DNA from: Medicago truncatula
Taxonomy: Eukaryota; Streptophyta; Magnoliopsida; Fabales; Fabaceae
Length of the DNA stretch: 64,000 nt
Reading direction: 5' to 3'
Assembly (NCBI RefSeq): GCF_003473485.1
Contig: NC_053048.1
Span: 50,465,755-50,529,754 of the forward strand
Part shown: in pieces, positions 13,012 through 24,801 of the stretch
How the letters are laid out: every line of letters begins with the position of its first letter
Position numbering within the stretch: position 1 is the stretch's first letter
The notes under the pieces: model-generated
The model's input: only the letters and a program-made list of their open reading frames with translations
Databases searched by the model: none
What the model was told of the DNA's origin: nothing
Translations under genes and position numbers: made by a program

Positions 13012-13099
13012 TTTTTTTTTTTTTTTTGGCCGGGGTTCGAACCCCTAAACCACATATTTTATACATTGTCCTTATCAACTGAGTTAGGCTCGCAAAGAT
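13012..13099 (-). mobile_element. tRNA-derived SINE (88 bp), minus orientation
   Basis: Read on the minus strand it has a pol III A box (TAACTCAGTTGATAAGG), a B box (GGGTTCGAACCCC) and a terminal poly-A (the T run at 13012-13028). It is flanked by an 18-bp TSD with one mismatch, AACTAATGTATTTAATCT at 12994-13011 and 13100-13117. It is not a tRNA gene because there is no acceptor stem or anticodon arm. A sister copy of exactly the same length is at 44261-44348. Confidence 0.88.
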
Positions 13100-13159
13100 A
13101 ACTATTGTATTTAATCTATAATATATATTAGATGTATCAACTATTCAATAAAATCAAAA

Positions 13160-13642
13160 AGTTTATTTTTTATCAAGTATTTCTTAAGATGAATAAGTGG
13201 AATGACCAAGGTTTGAACTTCAACCCCGGCATATATAGGGTGTGTTTGGTAAAAAAAAAGCTATAAGCTAGCTGATAGCTGAAAAGCTAGCCTATAACTG
13301 ATAGCTGAAAAGCTAGCTTATAGCTGAAAAGTTAGCTGATTAAAATTAAAAGTGTTTCGTAAAATTAGTTGTTGAAGTGGCTATAAATATAAAATGACAT
13401 AAAAGGACATGCTTGTTTAATTTTTTTAATATCATATATATAATTTTTATTTCTTAACGCATTTATTTTTAAATATATTTCAAATTATTTTCATCTCCAA
13501 AATAATAAATGTATTTATGAATTCAATCGAATTTTTTTGTTTAACAATTTTTATTTTATTTTTATGAATTTTATTTAACTAAACTTGCTTCACTATTTAT
13601 TATAATTTTTATATAAAATTATATATTATATGAATTATGAGC

Positions 13643-13673
<31 letters not shown>

Positions 13674-14003
13674 GTGGACAAGAAAATTTAAAAAGCCGTA
13701 CATGGTAAACGTGGTTAGTTTAAGAAGATAGTGGGTAATTTTTTTTATTATAATAAAATAAAATAAAATTAAGAAAAGGTTAAAATGGGAAGAAAGTATA
13801 AAAAGCTACAAGCTATAAGCTAAAAAGCTATTTGGATTAGCTTCTTAAAAAACGCTATAAGCTAATGAGAAAAGCTTTTTACCAAACACATCTCATTTTA
13901 TCAAAACAAACTTATAAGCCAGTCCAACAAACTATAAGCTAGCTTTTTTCGGTTACCAAACACAGCCATAATGCATTGTCGTTACCAACTAAGCTAAGTT
14001 AAA
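13160..14003 (-). mobile_element. Longer SINE copy, split by a MITE
   Basis: The B-box side (GGTTTGAACTTCAACCCCGG, minus strand, 13210-13229) and the A-box side (CAATGCATTGTCGTTACCAA to TTAGCTTAGTT in reverse, 13971-14000) are the two halves of one tRNA-like SINE. They are separated by the MITE at 13238-13967. The tail on the left (TTTTTTATCAAGTATTTCTT) matches the 3' tail of the SINE at 42182-42292, so this is a longer subfamily. Confidence 0.7.
13238..13967. mobile_element. MITE with GGGTGTGTTTGGT ends, inserted in a SINE
   Basis: The ends are GGGTGTGTTTGGTAA and, inverted, TTACCAAACACAGCC. Just inside are inverted GCTATAAGCTAGCT-type subrepeats. The left part carries three tandem copies of a roughly 27-bp AGCTGATAGCTGAAAAGCTAG unit. 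The flanks (TATATA and ATAATG) suggest a short 3-bp duplication, as in PIF/Harbinger-type elements, but hAT cannot be excluded. It includes a 23-A run near 13650. Confidence 0.75.
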
Positions 14004-14127
14004 AGGGACAAGAGAATATTTTTATATTTAATTAGGGTTAAAAAAGTTTTATTTCTTTTTTGAAGAAGGGTTGTTAAAGTTTTTTTTTAAATAATAATAT
14101 TATTATTTTTTATTTTGTCAAAAAATA

Positions 14128-14408
14128 CTCCCTATGTCCCAAATTGTATGACGTTTTGGGCATTTCACACATATTAAGAAATGTAATTAATATTGTGTGG
14201 GAAAGAGATATTATAAGTTGTTTTACAAAATTGTCCTCAATAAATGATATGGGAAAGATAAATGAAGGAATTGAAAGAAGAGAGAGTAATAAATAATTAA
14301 GGATATAATAGGAAAAGTAACATTAATTTTTCATTGGTATTGTAAAGCGACATACAATTTTGGACAAATATTTTTTCTGAAGCGACATACAATTTGCGAC
14401 GGAGGGAG
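14128..14408. mobile_element. Stowaway-like MITE (281 bp), second copy type
   Basis: It starts CTCCCTATGTCCCAAATTGT and ends with the inverse, ACAATTTGCGACGGAGGGAG. The terminal repeat is about 28 bp and a second GCGACATACAATTT block lies near 14350. A TA precedes the left end. The right TA is displaced by a few bases. Confidence 0.75.
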
Positions 14409-15005
14409 CAATAATTAGTAGCCTACAAATACAACAGGAGCAAATGAGGAAATAAGATGGGACCCAAAACGAAACGTAGAAAGCAATTTGGACCCTGTGA
14501 TGTATCATTTCATGATCAGAGGGAGGGGATGATTCGTTCGTGGGATCATGGGACGCCGCACGTTATGACAGCTCACAAGCGGTTAGTACCTTTCATGGTT
14601 GTCTTGTCTTAACGTGCCACCAATCATGTTGCTTGTTCCTGCCACGTCATCCTAAACCAGACACCAGTATCATTCCCATGTTCTTAAACAGTGTTCTTTC
14701 TTGACCCATCCCATTTCCTCTATTTACTTTCCTACCCTTCTTCCCACATCACTAAAATTCAAGTATATTTTTCACATGAACCAACCCAAGGGCCAAGAGA
14801 GTGATTTCTTGTCCCACATATAATTAGATGTTGTACGTCCAGCCAAACAATAATTCATGAGATGTGGACAAACTCTTCTTTACTCAAAAAAAAATTACAT
14901 TAGAATTATTATTTAAACACGATAAAAACTACATGGAGTTTAGTATGGGAAAGGAAACTTCTTTTCATGATGGGAAAGTTAAAGCAGCATCATAGATATA
15001 TTATT
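14409..15005. other. Intergenic, no gene seen
   Basis: A slightly GC-richer patch lies at about 14520-14660, with no open frame of note. A GCCACGTCATCC motif at 14641 contains an ACGT core. No function was assigned. Confidence 0.4.
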
Positions 15006-15014
15006 TGTTTATTT

Positions 15015-15503
15015 GGGTTAATATTGTTTTTTGTCTTTATAAATATAAAAACTTTTCGTTTTAGTCCCTCTAAAATTTTCCTTCAACTTTTAGTCCCTAT
15101 AAAATTTTCAATCACACTTTTGATTCCTATTTTTAAGTTAATTTTAGTATTTTTTAATGAAATTATATAGAAATGTGTAGAATATTGTAAAAATCTTTCC
15201 CAAAAGAAATTAGAATTTTTTAACAAAAACATAAATTTAATATAAATTTTTAACCATAAAATATATATAAATTCATGTTCAGTTAAAAAATTCTAAATTT
15301 TTTTGGGAGAGTTTCTTATAATATTATGAATTTTTCTGCAAAATTTTATTCAAAAATATGAATTCTACATATGAGTTTACTTTAAAGGAGGGACCAAAAG
15401 TGAAGATGAAAAATTTTAGAGGGACTAAAAGTTGAAGGAAAATTTTAGAGGGACTAAAACGAAAAGTTTGTATATTTATAGGGATCAAAAACATATTTAA
15501 CCC
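15015..15503. mobile_element. MULE-type MITE (489 bp)
   Basis: Near-perfect TIRs of about 85 bp begin GGGTTAATATTGTTTTT and end AAAAACATATTTAACCC, with TTTAGTCCCTCTAAAATTTT blocks. They are flanked by a perfect 9-bp TSD, TGTTTATTT, at 15006-15014 and 15504-15512. This TIR type is abundant in legume genomes. It has no coding capacity. Confidence 0.88.
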
Positions 15504-15512
15504 TGTTTATTT

Positions 15513-17790
15513 TAACGGTCGGTTGAGATTTGTTACCTGTTAACTTTTTGACTGGTCTATCAAACAAAAAGTGTGATCCCACCTCATAATTAAATAACAT
15601 TTTCTCATTTATTTGAAGTAGTGAGTTTTTTTTTGCAAAAAAGTTATGGACTTTTTACGCCCCCTCTCTGATTGAGAAATAATGAAAACCATGTTTACAA
15701 TTTGCTTTCTGAAAAATGCATTGTTGTTGTATAACAACTGCACACTTCCAGTTTTCTCTTCATCATCAAAGCAACTTGTCCCATATCTTAATTGTAATTG
15801 AATAGTAGTGCAAACTTAATGTTTGAGTTGAGTGGATGGGTTGAGTTTGACAAGAAAATAAAGGGAGCAGATAGATCTGAAAAGCTAATTCAATGTGTTT
15901 TCATGAGAGAGGAAAATATTATATGAATGACAATTTTTTTCACAACTTGCTTACCGTCATCAATTTTTGTTCATAGGGGAGGAGCTTTGTCTTCATTTTT
16001 TTTTTTTGTGTGCAGGTAGAACTACAATTTAGAACATAAAAAGAAACTTTGTTCTTGACTTCATCTGGAGTTAATATGATCATCAAAGAAAGGTTGTGGT
16101 TGCTATGATTTTTCAGATTTGAACATCTTAAGAAAGGTTGTGGTTACTATGATTTTTCAAATTTGGACGTTTTCTTGTTATGGTTATCAAAATCTGAGCT
16201 TTAGAAAGAAAAATTGACGAAGATGAAGATTCCATTGAAGAACACATGAAGATGAATATCTAAAGTTTTAATAAAAAAAATAATTTAAGCTAATATGTTA
16301 ACTTGGGGTTTCAATGAAAGAATTCCAATTAAAAATTATGTTATATCAAGTTGTCAATTTAATATTTTAATCTGGGTTTTAATGATATGTTTGTAATCTT
16401 TAAGAAGAAGAATTCACGTTTTAATGCTTAGGTCGTTGTTAGAAAATGGAGAGGTGCAGCAGTAATGTTAAACAACATTAAAAAACTAAACTTAGTTGTT
16501 TATTATTTTTGGACATAATAAGTTAAAATCGACGGCTGTCCTCAAAAAAGAGACTTTTTCATGGAGGAAAACAAGTCTCCTTTTCCAGATTAAATGGCAC
16601 TTAAAAACTATGGCATGGTATATAACATCCTATATTTTTTTTTTTTTTTTTTAAGAAAATATTATTATTTTTTTGAAGAAGAACATCCTATATTTATAAC
16701 ATCTATTTTATTTCTTTTGCAAAATTAAATTTAGATAAATTGTACTCTGAAGCTCATCACGCGGGCTATAGAACTTAAAAATAGCTTACTACATAGATTG
16801 TCATATCGACAATGAAAGTTGGATCCACGATTTTGTAGATGAGTTAACTTTTTATCAAGTTAATTAACTTTCATTTATAATACATCTATCCTTTACTCTC
16901 ACTGTATATCTTATTTACCATATACAAATTTAAAATAAAATAAAACAAAGGGGCACACTTTTGATGTTGAAACATCACTACTTCAAAAACATTGTCTTAA
17001 ATTTACGGTTTTTTGGGTCCTTTTGGTACAACCTTAGGAATAGGAAGCTTACCTTCTTCTATTACTAAGGTAAATAACTTATATAAAAGCAAATATTGGT
17101 ATAGAGGACTCTTCTAGAAGTTACTAGAATTTTACTCGTGTGTATGATAAAAAGAGCAATGTTATATAGAGCGAAAGAGAAAATCATGAACGCGTCACAA
17201 ATAAAGATTAGTAATGCATTGTTTGGAGGAATACACTAAAGTGAATAAATAATGATGCAATCAAATGTCCGCTCATAACATATTTGATTGCGATTAATTT
17301 GTGACAAATAGCATTTTATATTATGACAATTTGATTGTACAAATCCTTTGATGGATATTAATTAGTCACCCCGTTTAATAACAAAAGAATATTTTGTACA
17401 TATAGGATGATTTGGAAATTTCCTCTAAAAAGAAATGATTTGTACATATAACATGAGCATATAGGGATCAATGGATTAATTACCTAATTAAATGCATCTA
17501 AATAAATGTTTCTTGGAACATATATAAGCATAAAGACAGAGATTTTTTTAGCAGTCAACCAAACATGATAAGATAAAAAAAGAAAGATTACCAAATGAAG
17601 AAATAGGACAAATGTCACCTCTTGTTTCCCACTTTTGATTCACTTATGTACCATGTAATTTCACTTTTTTAACATGAAAAAGAAAAAGAAAAGTTTGCTT
17701 GTTGGTGACAGTTACAGATTTTAGAGAGTGGTGGAAAAATCATTGCAACAGTTACTATTTATCTTTCTATCTATCCCTCAAACCTCTCTC
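15513..17790. other. Intergenic region
   Basis: A direct repeat of about 50 bp (AGAAAGGTTGTGGTTRCTATGATTTTTCA) occurs at about 16088 and 16131. There are poly-T and poly-A runs at 15998 and 16640. No gene was recognised. Confidence 0.5.
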
Positions 17791-17819
17791 TTTCTCTTTT
17801 CTCGTATGTTTCCCAAGTA

Positions 17820-18447
17820 AAACTTGATGTCACCATCACCAACTACACCTTATTTGCTTCAACTATCACAATCCACCACTTAATAATTATAAGCCATATT
17901 CTACTCACTTTTCTGCACTACCAATTTTCACCATAATTCAATCTTTGAACTCATTTAGATCTTCCATATTAGTACTCAAGACAATAAGTTTTTTAGGTAA
18001 GCATTATGCATATTTTATATATCATTTCTAGTATCTGTGAGTTTTGAATTTCTACATTTATGTTTGGTTTACAGATGCCGTTTGTATTTCTTATATTGTG
18101 TGCTTTTTTTACTGTATAGTGCTTAATTTAGTGAATTATGTGTTTAGAAAACTTAGATCAAGTGAATCTTATTTATGTTCATGTCAAGCTTTTGAAGAGT
18201 GTGCCTATTCTATAGTAATTTGATTAATTTGTAAAGTTGATATGTAAAAGACTAAAAGAAAAGCTAGCATACATTTCAACAAAGTGTACTCAACCTTTGG
18301 CCAAAAATATTGATGAAATGTGCCAATTATATTTGGTTTTCTGTTTATGATAGTTGCTAAAGTATCCAAGAAACTGAGAGAAATATATCTATTTTATACA
18401 GGTGAATATTCTTAAATTTGAATTTACTTGTATATTGTTAAAGCAAA
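17820..18447 (+). promoter_or_regulatory. Promoter/5' UTR with a leader intron for the TPX2-like gene
   Basis: A typical donor (TTTTTTAG|GTAAGC, intron from 17997) and acceptor (TTATACAG|GTGAA, intron end 18401) suggest a 5' UTR intron of about 405 bp upstream of the ATG at 18448. This is inferred from splice-site shape only. Confidence 0.5.
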
Positions 18448-21400
18448 ATGGAATCTGAAAATGAGGTTGCTTTGGAGGAAGAGAAACGTGTTATTGAGGT
18501 GATAACTGAGGAGAATATAAACAAAGAATATGCAAACATTTGTGATGCAGAAATTCAAAATGAGAATGCAGCATCTGAGGTTGAAATTAGCCACATTTTT
18601 ACTAGTGACACTGTTGAAGTTGATGCCTCTAAAAATACAAAACTTGCTAAGGTACCATACATAATTTATCCAAATTGTCTGTTTAACCTTAAATATATCT
18701 ATACAATTGTGAAGTGTAATAAATGATTATTTACATTTTACAAAAGTATTGTTGTCAAATAGTGGTGCTATAGCAGAAATTGAATAGATTGTTATTATAT
18801 ACGAAATTTAGTGCATAGTATTATCAAATAGCGGCTATAATGGACCTAGAGCATTGTAGCGTAACAGAATTTAAACAAACCACTATTTTCTGCGATTGAC
18901 AAATGATAGAAAACTTGTTCTGACTAAATTTAACATGGTTAGGGAACAAAGAATAGAGAAAATGTTGCTTCCAAGAACAACAAATTTGTTAAAGATAAAT
19001 CCAATTTGAAGGGCACAACTTCAATATCTAGAAAACAAAGGTCAATCCTTTCTCAGAGCTTTTCTTTCCCAGCCAAATCAGCACGTAAAGATTCTATGCA
19101 TAAAAGCATTGATGGTTGTCTTGTTAACACAAAAGTTAAACATGTTCGAGCTTCCACTCTTCATCATTCAAGTAAGTCCACAAACTCTGAAGGGAAATCA
19201 AATGAGGCGAAAACAAACGCTGAGGGTTGTAATAAGAGGAGTGCTTTGATATCCATGCCTGGTTTGAAACACTCTGTGGTAGTGATTCTTTTTCCTTATA
19301 TCCTTTCTTTGTTGTATCTTCTTTGCCTCTTACATTGTTTTTCTATGTTCATGAATCATAATACTATTTCCATTCAATGTGCTAGTTTGGAAGGTCTACT
19401 TCAGCTGTTGGAGTCACCAAGAGCTGCACATTTGAGGCACCATTGTAAGTCTCAACCTATGTAGCACCGACATTTCAAATAAAAGGAGCATTCTGTATCT
19501 GACACGTGTCAGTCTTTGATATCAACACTAACACATGTGGTTACATTTTCTTAAAATATTATTATCGTCTTCGTGTCAATATATTGTCTGATGCTCTTAA
19601 AATATTACTACCGTCTTCGTGTCAATGCATTGTCTGATGCATATGTCTTTGCCAATGTTTCGCAAAGGGCAACTCCCAACCTCCAAATATCTACTCAGTC
19701 CTTTTTTACAGTTCACTTGAGTCTTGAGATTTATTGTGCAAGTTATCAACAGTATAAACCACGGCTGCGGTGACAATTGTGTCATGATACTTGATATCGT
19801 GAATAATCGCAGTCAAATGTGTCTGATGCAGCCTCAATTGCAGTCGTGATTCGTGAAGACATCATAAACCTTGATATTGTGATTCGTATAGCAGTTGTGG
19901 ACCTTTTTTATCGATAGTTTTCAGTTTAATATGAAGTGTGAACATTCAGTTGTTTTACATTAGATTGTTCTGCGTTTTTCTGTTCAATGAAATCCTACTT
20001 ATGTTTTTTTACATTATTGCAGACATGTTGATCAGATATCAAACTCATCCAAAACTGCAAAACCAAGTAAAGAGGATGATGATTCTCACTCCACAACTTC
20101 GTATGATTCATATCCCTGTTACTTCGACTTATGCTTATTTTCCATATTTTTTTCTTTGGCTAAAATGTTGATGAATTTTTTTTATATGTTATCAGAAGTG
20201 CTACTCTTCGTCAGAGAAACATATGTTCTGGATTTTCATCCAGATTGGAAGAAAGAGCTGAAAAGAGGAAGGAGGTTATCTCTGTAACCTTACACTCTAT
20301 TGATGTTACTAGCAAATTTTAGATACTAATCCTTTTTTGTCCCCTTTTTCACAGTTTTTCTCAAAGGTGGAGGAAAAAGTTCTTGCCAAGGAAGCAGAAA
20401 AAACCAACCAACAAGCCAAATCAAAGGTATATATTATCACCAAATTATTGAATTATGTTCCATGTTGTGCTTTGAGTTTTTATATGCTTTTTTTTAGTTA
20501 TGAACCACTGACACGGACACACAAACACGGTAGTAACACTGACACATCATCACTAGTAATAATTGAATGTAACTGCACGTTGGTGTCGGACCCTAACATA
20601 TATCGGACACGATCTGAATTCTTGATACAAAGGTTTTTAGCTTATTCTCTATATTTTTGTTCTCAGGAAAACCAAGAGAAAGAGATCAAGCAATTGAGGA
20701 AGAGCTTGACTTTCAAAGCCGCTCCAATGCCAAGTTTCTATAAGGAACCACCTCCAAAAGTTGAGCTAAAGAAGGTAACTAATTCATCACATGTCCTCTT
20801 AGCCGGTGCTGACTTTAAATTGATGTCATAAAATGCTTGTCTGCATTCATTATTTAAGCTTCTCATCTTTATGTCAACATAACTATTGGAGTAAATTGTC
20901 ATTTTAGTTATCAAATGTGAGCCACTATGTCTTATTCAATTTGGTTCATAAATTGTCATTTTAGTTATCGCAGGTGTCTTTCGTTAGTTTGGTCTTTGAA
21001 TGTATCTATTATTATTCAATTTGGTTCATAAATTACAAACAGAAAACACACTAGGAATGTTTATAATTTCAATGTAATAATATTTTTCTTCCTTACATAT
21101 ATATGGTAATGCATTTCACCTATCAATTAGATACCAACAACCCGCCCAAGATCTCCAAAGCTTGGAAGGCACAGAGAATCTGCTATGAAAAACAATTCTG
21201 AAGAAAATTCAACCAAGGAAAAAATCATAAAAGGTCATAAAGATGTGAATTCAAAGAAACCAATCAAGAAAATCCAAACCAAGGTGAAGTCTCAAGAAAA
21301 TGTAACCAAAGGAAGCAATGAAGAATGCCTACATCCACATGTAAACAATTCTGACATGGAGCAACAATCAGAGACAGATCATCCTGCAAATGATCATGTA

Positions 21401-21460
21401 CCTCCTTTTAGTTCTACTACAGTTGAATTTGCATCATGTGAGGTTACTGTTGGAGTTTAG
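18448..21460 (+). CDS. TPX2-domain, WVD2-like microtubule-binding protein
   Basis: Eight coding exons (18448-18651, 18943-19278, 19386-19444, 20023-20100, 20196-20274, 20355-20426, 20667-20774, 21131-21460) join in phase to 421 residues. The N-terminus is acidic, followed by a Ser/Lys-rich basic region. The TPX2 C-terminal module spans about 238-325, with the block [20 protein letters not shown], then [20 protein letters not shown] and a basic [11 protein letters not shown] end. WVD2/WDL proteins bind and bundle cortical microtubules and affect organ twisting and cell elongation. That role comes from the family, not from this sequence. The last 100 residues are Lys/Glu-rich and low in order. 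The first coding exon opens with the only suitable ATG, after a likely UTR intron. No lesion was found. Which family member it is cannot be decided here. Confidence 0.9.
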
Positions 21461-21574
21461 AATCATATCATAACTATGTTAGAGTAGGGATCTATGTTAT
21501 TAAATAAGTATTTAGTAGCTATTATTGTTGTTGTGAATATAGAATTTGGTTTCATCATAAACGTGTATTGCAAG

Positions 21575-21579
21575 TAAGA

Positions 21580-21614
<35 letters not shown>

Positions 21615-21615
21615 G
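21575..21615. repeat. (ATT)n microsatellite
   Basis: About 13 uninterrupted ATT units lie just after the TPX2-like gene, probably in or near its 3' UTR. Confidence 0.9.
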
Positions 21616-21989
21616 AGTTGCCCTTTTGTGATATCCGTTTAAAATGCCTTTATAATTCATTTATTATTTAATAAACCATTTGTGTATTACTATTTGACAT
21701 CTGATTGCCCTTTCTACACTGCATTTAGAATGGTCCCCTTTGAAGTTTATGGTAAGGTAACTAAATACATCTTGTTATGGTCCTTTAGAGCCAACATTCA
21801 AGCATTTATTCCCCAAATCATTGAGCTACCAACGGTTTAAAAATTTTTTTTTTCTTTGTTTTCCTAATCAAAATGAAGGCTTCATAAATCCTTTTGAACG
21901 TATTGGACAAATGCCCTCAAGTTTTGGTCATTTCCTTTTCGTATGGTTCTAATTCCTTGACACTCTCCTTTCTCTCATTTTGGCCCCAA

Positions 21990-22710
21990 CAGTCATCCTT
22001 ATGAATTTGACCTACTGTTTTTCACTAAAAAGACTCATCTTGTAAGAAGACTTTGGAAAACATATATTTGAGATAATACCTCTTCGAGCAAGAAAATGTG
22101 GTATTGGGTCACATTTGACATACAAGATCAAAGCTAGTTTGATGGATCGGTTGATCATTACAAAGCTCGTCTTGTGGCTAACTGATTCTTTCAACATTAT
22201 AGTATGGATTATGAAGAAACATCTACTCATGACCAAGATAAGATGACCTCTATCCACACTCTTATTGTTGTTGCATATGTTCGTCAATGGCACATTTCTC
22301 GTAATCATGGGAGAAGTCAAAGGGGAAAAATGTCTTTCTAAATAACCAGCGAAGATGTCCGTCAATAGTATTCTCCTAATATAGACACCTTTTTAAATGA
22401 TAATCTTCCGAGAAAAGTTTATATGGTACCTCCACCAAAGTTTCCTCATAATAAAGGGGAAGTGTGTAAGTTGAAGAAAGCCTTCCATAGTCTGAAACAA
22501 GTACATGAGCTTGGTTTGAGAAGTTCTTCACCGTCATTTCATTTATCGATTTTTGTTCTAGTGATCATGATTTTGCTTTGTTTCTTAGGACCACTTCCCA
22601 TGATCTTGTTCATTTTTACATGTTTGTTAAAAGTAACGATGTTAACAGAATTGATGAGTTCTTTCAAAAAAAAAAAAAAAAAAAAAACAGGATTGATGAG
22701 TTGAAACTTG
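21990..22710 (+). pseudogene. Ty1/copia reverse transcriptase remnant
   Basis: Disconnected frames match the copia RT domain in order: YKARLVA (about 22160), MDYEET (about 22203), HTLIVVAYVRQWHIS (about 22260), VYMVPPPKFPHNKGEVCKLK (about 22420) and DFALFLRTTSHD (about 22565). At least three stops or shifts separate them. The conserved KLKKA-x-x-x-LKQ motif is visible as KLKKAFHSLKQ. A 22-A run follows at about 22666. No LTR pair was found around it. It is a dead fragment. Confidence 0.8.
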
Positions 22711-24801
22711 AAAGTAGAGTTGGCTAAATAGACATAACTTGTCCAACTTTCCAAATATATTTTGGAAATTTCTCCAAAACTCTAGCCTTATTTGCTCTTT
22801 ATCTTCACTCTTCTTCTATATGTGAACAGGTAAATCGTGTTACTATACTTGCTATTTGTATTAAGCCAATTTGATATACAAATCCAATTTAGTAAAAAAG
22901 TCAAAACTACTTAGAAAGGAAATTACTCTGCTGGTAAAACAATTTATAACTGCAAATGGTATTAGTGCAAAAAGCTAGTATTGTGGCAATTATAGATAAT
23001 TTAACTAAGGAAGTCGGTGGTACACAGAAGTGTTGCAGCTCACACACATGTTGTCTTTTAGTATCTTCATTGTTACTTTCTCTTTACAATCAATTGCTAG
23101 GGTGGGGACTGGGCAGATCGATGTTTAAAAAATCATTCAAAACAAAACTGCCGGTTGATGTCTCCATATTTAAGTGGAAATTTAGAGTTTTTCAAGTTTT
23201 TACCATTGAGACAATGACTTTAATCCATATTGATTCAACAAAAGTAAGAGAAAATTAATATAAGTTTTTCCATTTTTTGAGAGCAATAATAATACCACAA
23301 GTTTTTACTTAGAAAAAGAAACACTTTGTTAGAGTTTAGAAATTTTGACGGATTTTTCTAGAGGTCGACCTATTTGAAATTTAGCTCTTCAACCTTGATG
23401 ACCTAGAGACTGACACGTAAATACAAATGTTTAAAGCATTCGTTATGGAGACACTTTCCGCTTTACAAGACACTCTCTTTACATATCAGAAGTAGAAATA
23501 TTTCCTTGTCTGATTTTCTCTAATTATGTAGGATTGGCATTAGCACTTATTTCTTGTTGAGTTCAACGAATTTTCCTATGAGAAAATAATGCAAAGAAAG
23601 AATATAAGGGTGAGTGGGAATGATTTGTTAGGTAATCAAGGAATAATCCCACTGTTGGGGCCAAGACAGCTTTGATAGCAATGTGTTTCCACAAAAGCAC
23701 AACAAACAGGACATTACACAAGACTATAGGCTTTTATTGAGCATTATTATTATATAATCACCGACACCTTGGAAGGCCCCTCTCTATATGCAATACAATT
23801 AGCTACTCTGTCTTCTTCCACAAATAATTAATTAATCCCACAACTACTTCCTCTTCTCCCTGCCAAAATGTATCTACCACCATTAATTTAGCTATCCATG
23901 AAATAACCCCTCAACAACAGGTTTACGCAGAAAGGAAAATAACCTGTAAATCAAATTAACCAAGCTTAAGTCAACTTAGCTTCTTTTTGTTATTTATAAA
24001 CCTTCCGCTGGGAGGTCCATTGCTATTTTCAAATTAATTAATTATTCTGCTCAGTGGTCCATTTTCATTAAGTTTTATGAAAAATATTAACTATAAACTC
24101 TGTTAATATTCCTTTTTTAAATTTATTATTATTATTATAAAATAAACTATTAAGCTGACCAAGTTTTATTTTTTTTTGGTCAATTATGCTGACCAAGTTA
24201 TAAAGAACAAAACATGTCATTTAATAGAATTAGCACAATGAAATGCTTAAAAAAAATTCCAAAGAATATAGTGTTGTTTTAAAATCCTTCTGCTCAAATG
24301 TCCATATCATAGTTGGTTTTAAAAATTAGATTTGCCGACGAAAATGAGTTGGAACTTGAAGGCATTATAATAACTTTTTGATTCACATACAAACAGGGAA
24401 AAAAATAATGCAACCGAGAGAGGAGAGTGTCGTATTTGAAGGTTATTTATGCATACAGAGACAGTGAATCAACATAAAATAAAAATTTAATAAAAAAATG
24501 ATATGTAATTACAGTATGAAACAAAATGACAGAAAATTTGTTATCTTCTGTGTGAGTTCCCCACCGAAATCTTGCAACTCAATCGCTCCCTTTTTGTATT
24601 GAAAATGATTTACTCTACAACTGCATAATGCATGTAAATAAATTATCATCAGAACAAATAAAATGGAATAACACAAACAATGGTTATGGAATAGTATTAT
24701 TAGTGTGTAAACTTACCATTCATCAAGTTTATATAACTTCACTCTTTTTTTATTATAATTTCTTTTTTTCTATTTTTAAGCGATTAGTTGAGAAAGCGAT
24801 T
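22711..24801. other. Intergenic region between copia remnant and FLA gene
   Basis: No gene was recognised. There is a short open frame at 22956-23258 without known motifs. The segment 24440-24800 probably includes the 3' UTR of the minus-strand FLA gene. Confidence 0.45.

Noticed and set aside
13018-13095. tRNA-like segment with perfect B box
   Set aside because: It has an A/B box and a poly-A tail and is flanked by an 18-bp duplication, but lacks a foldable acceptor stem and anticodon arm. It is a SINE, not a tRNA gene.
23630-24100. Possible 3' end of a further gene
   Set aside because: The composition differs slightly from the surroundings, but no exon with coding character was found on either strand.
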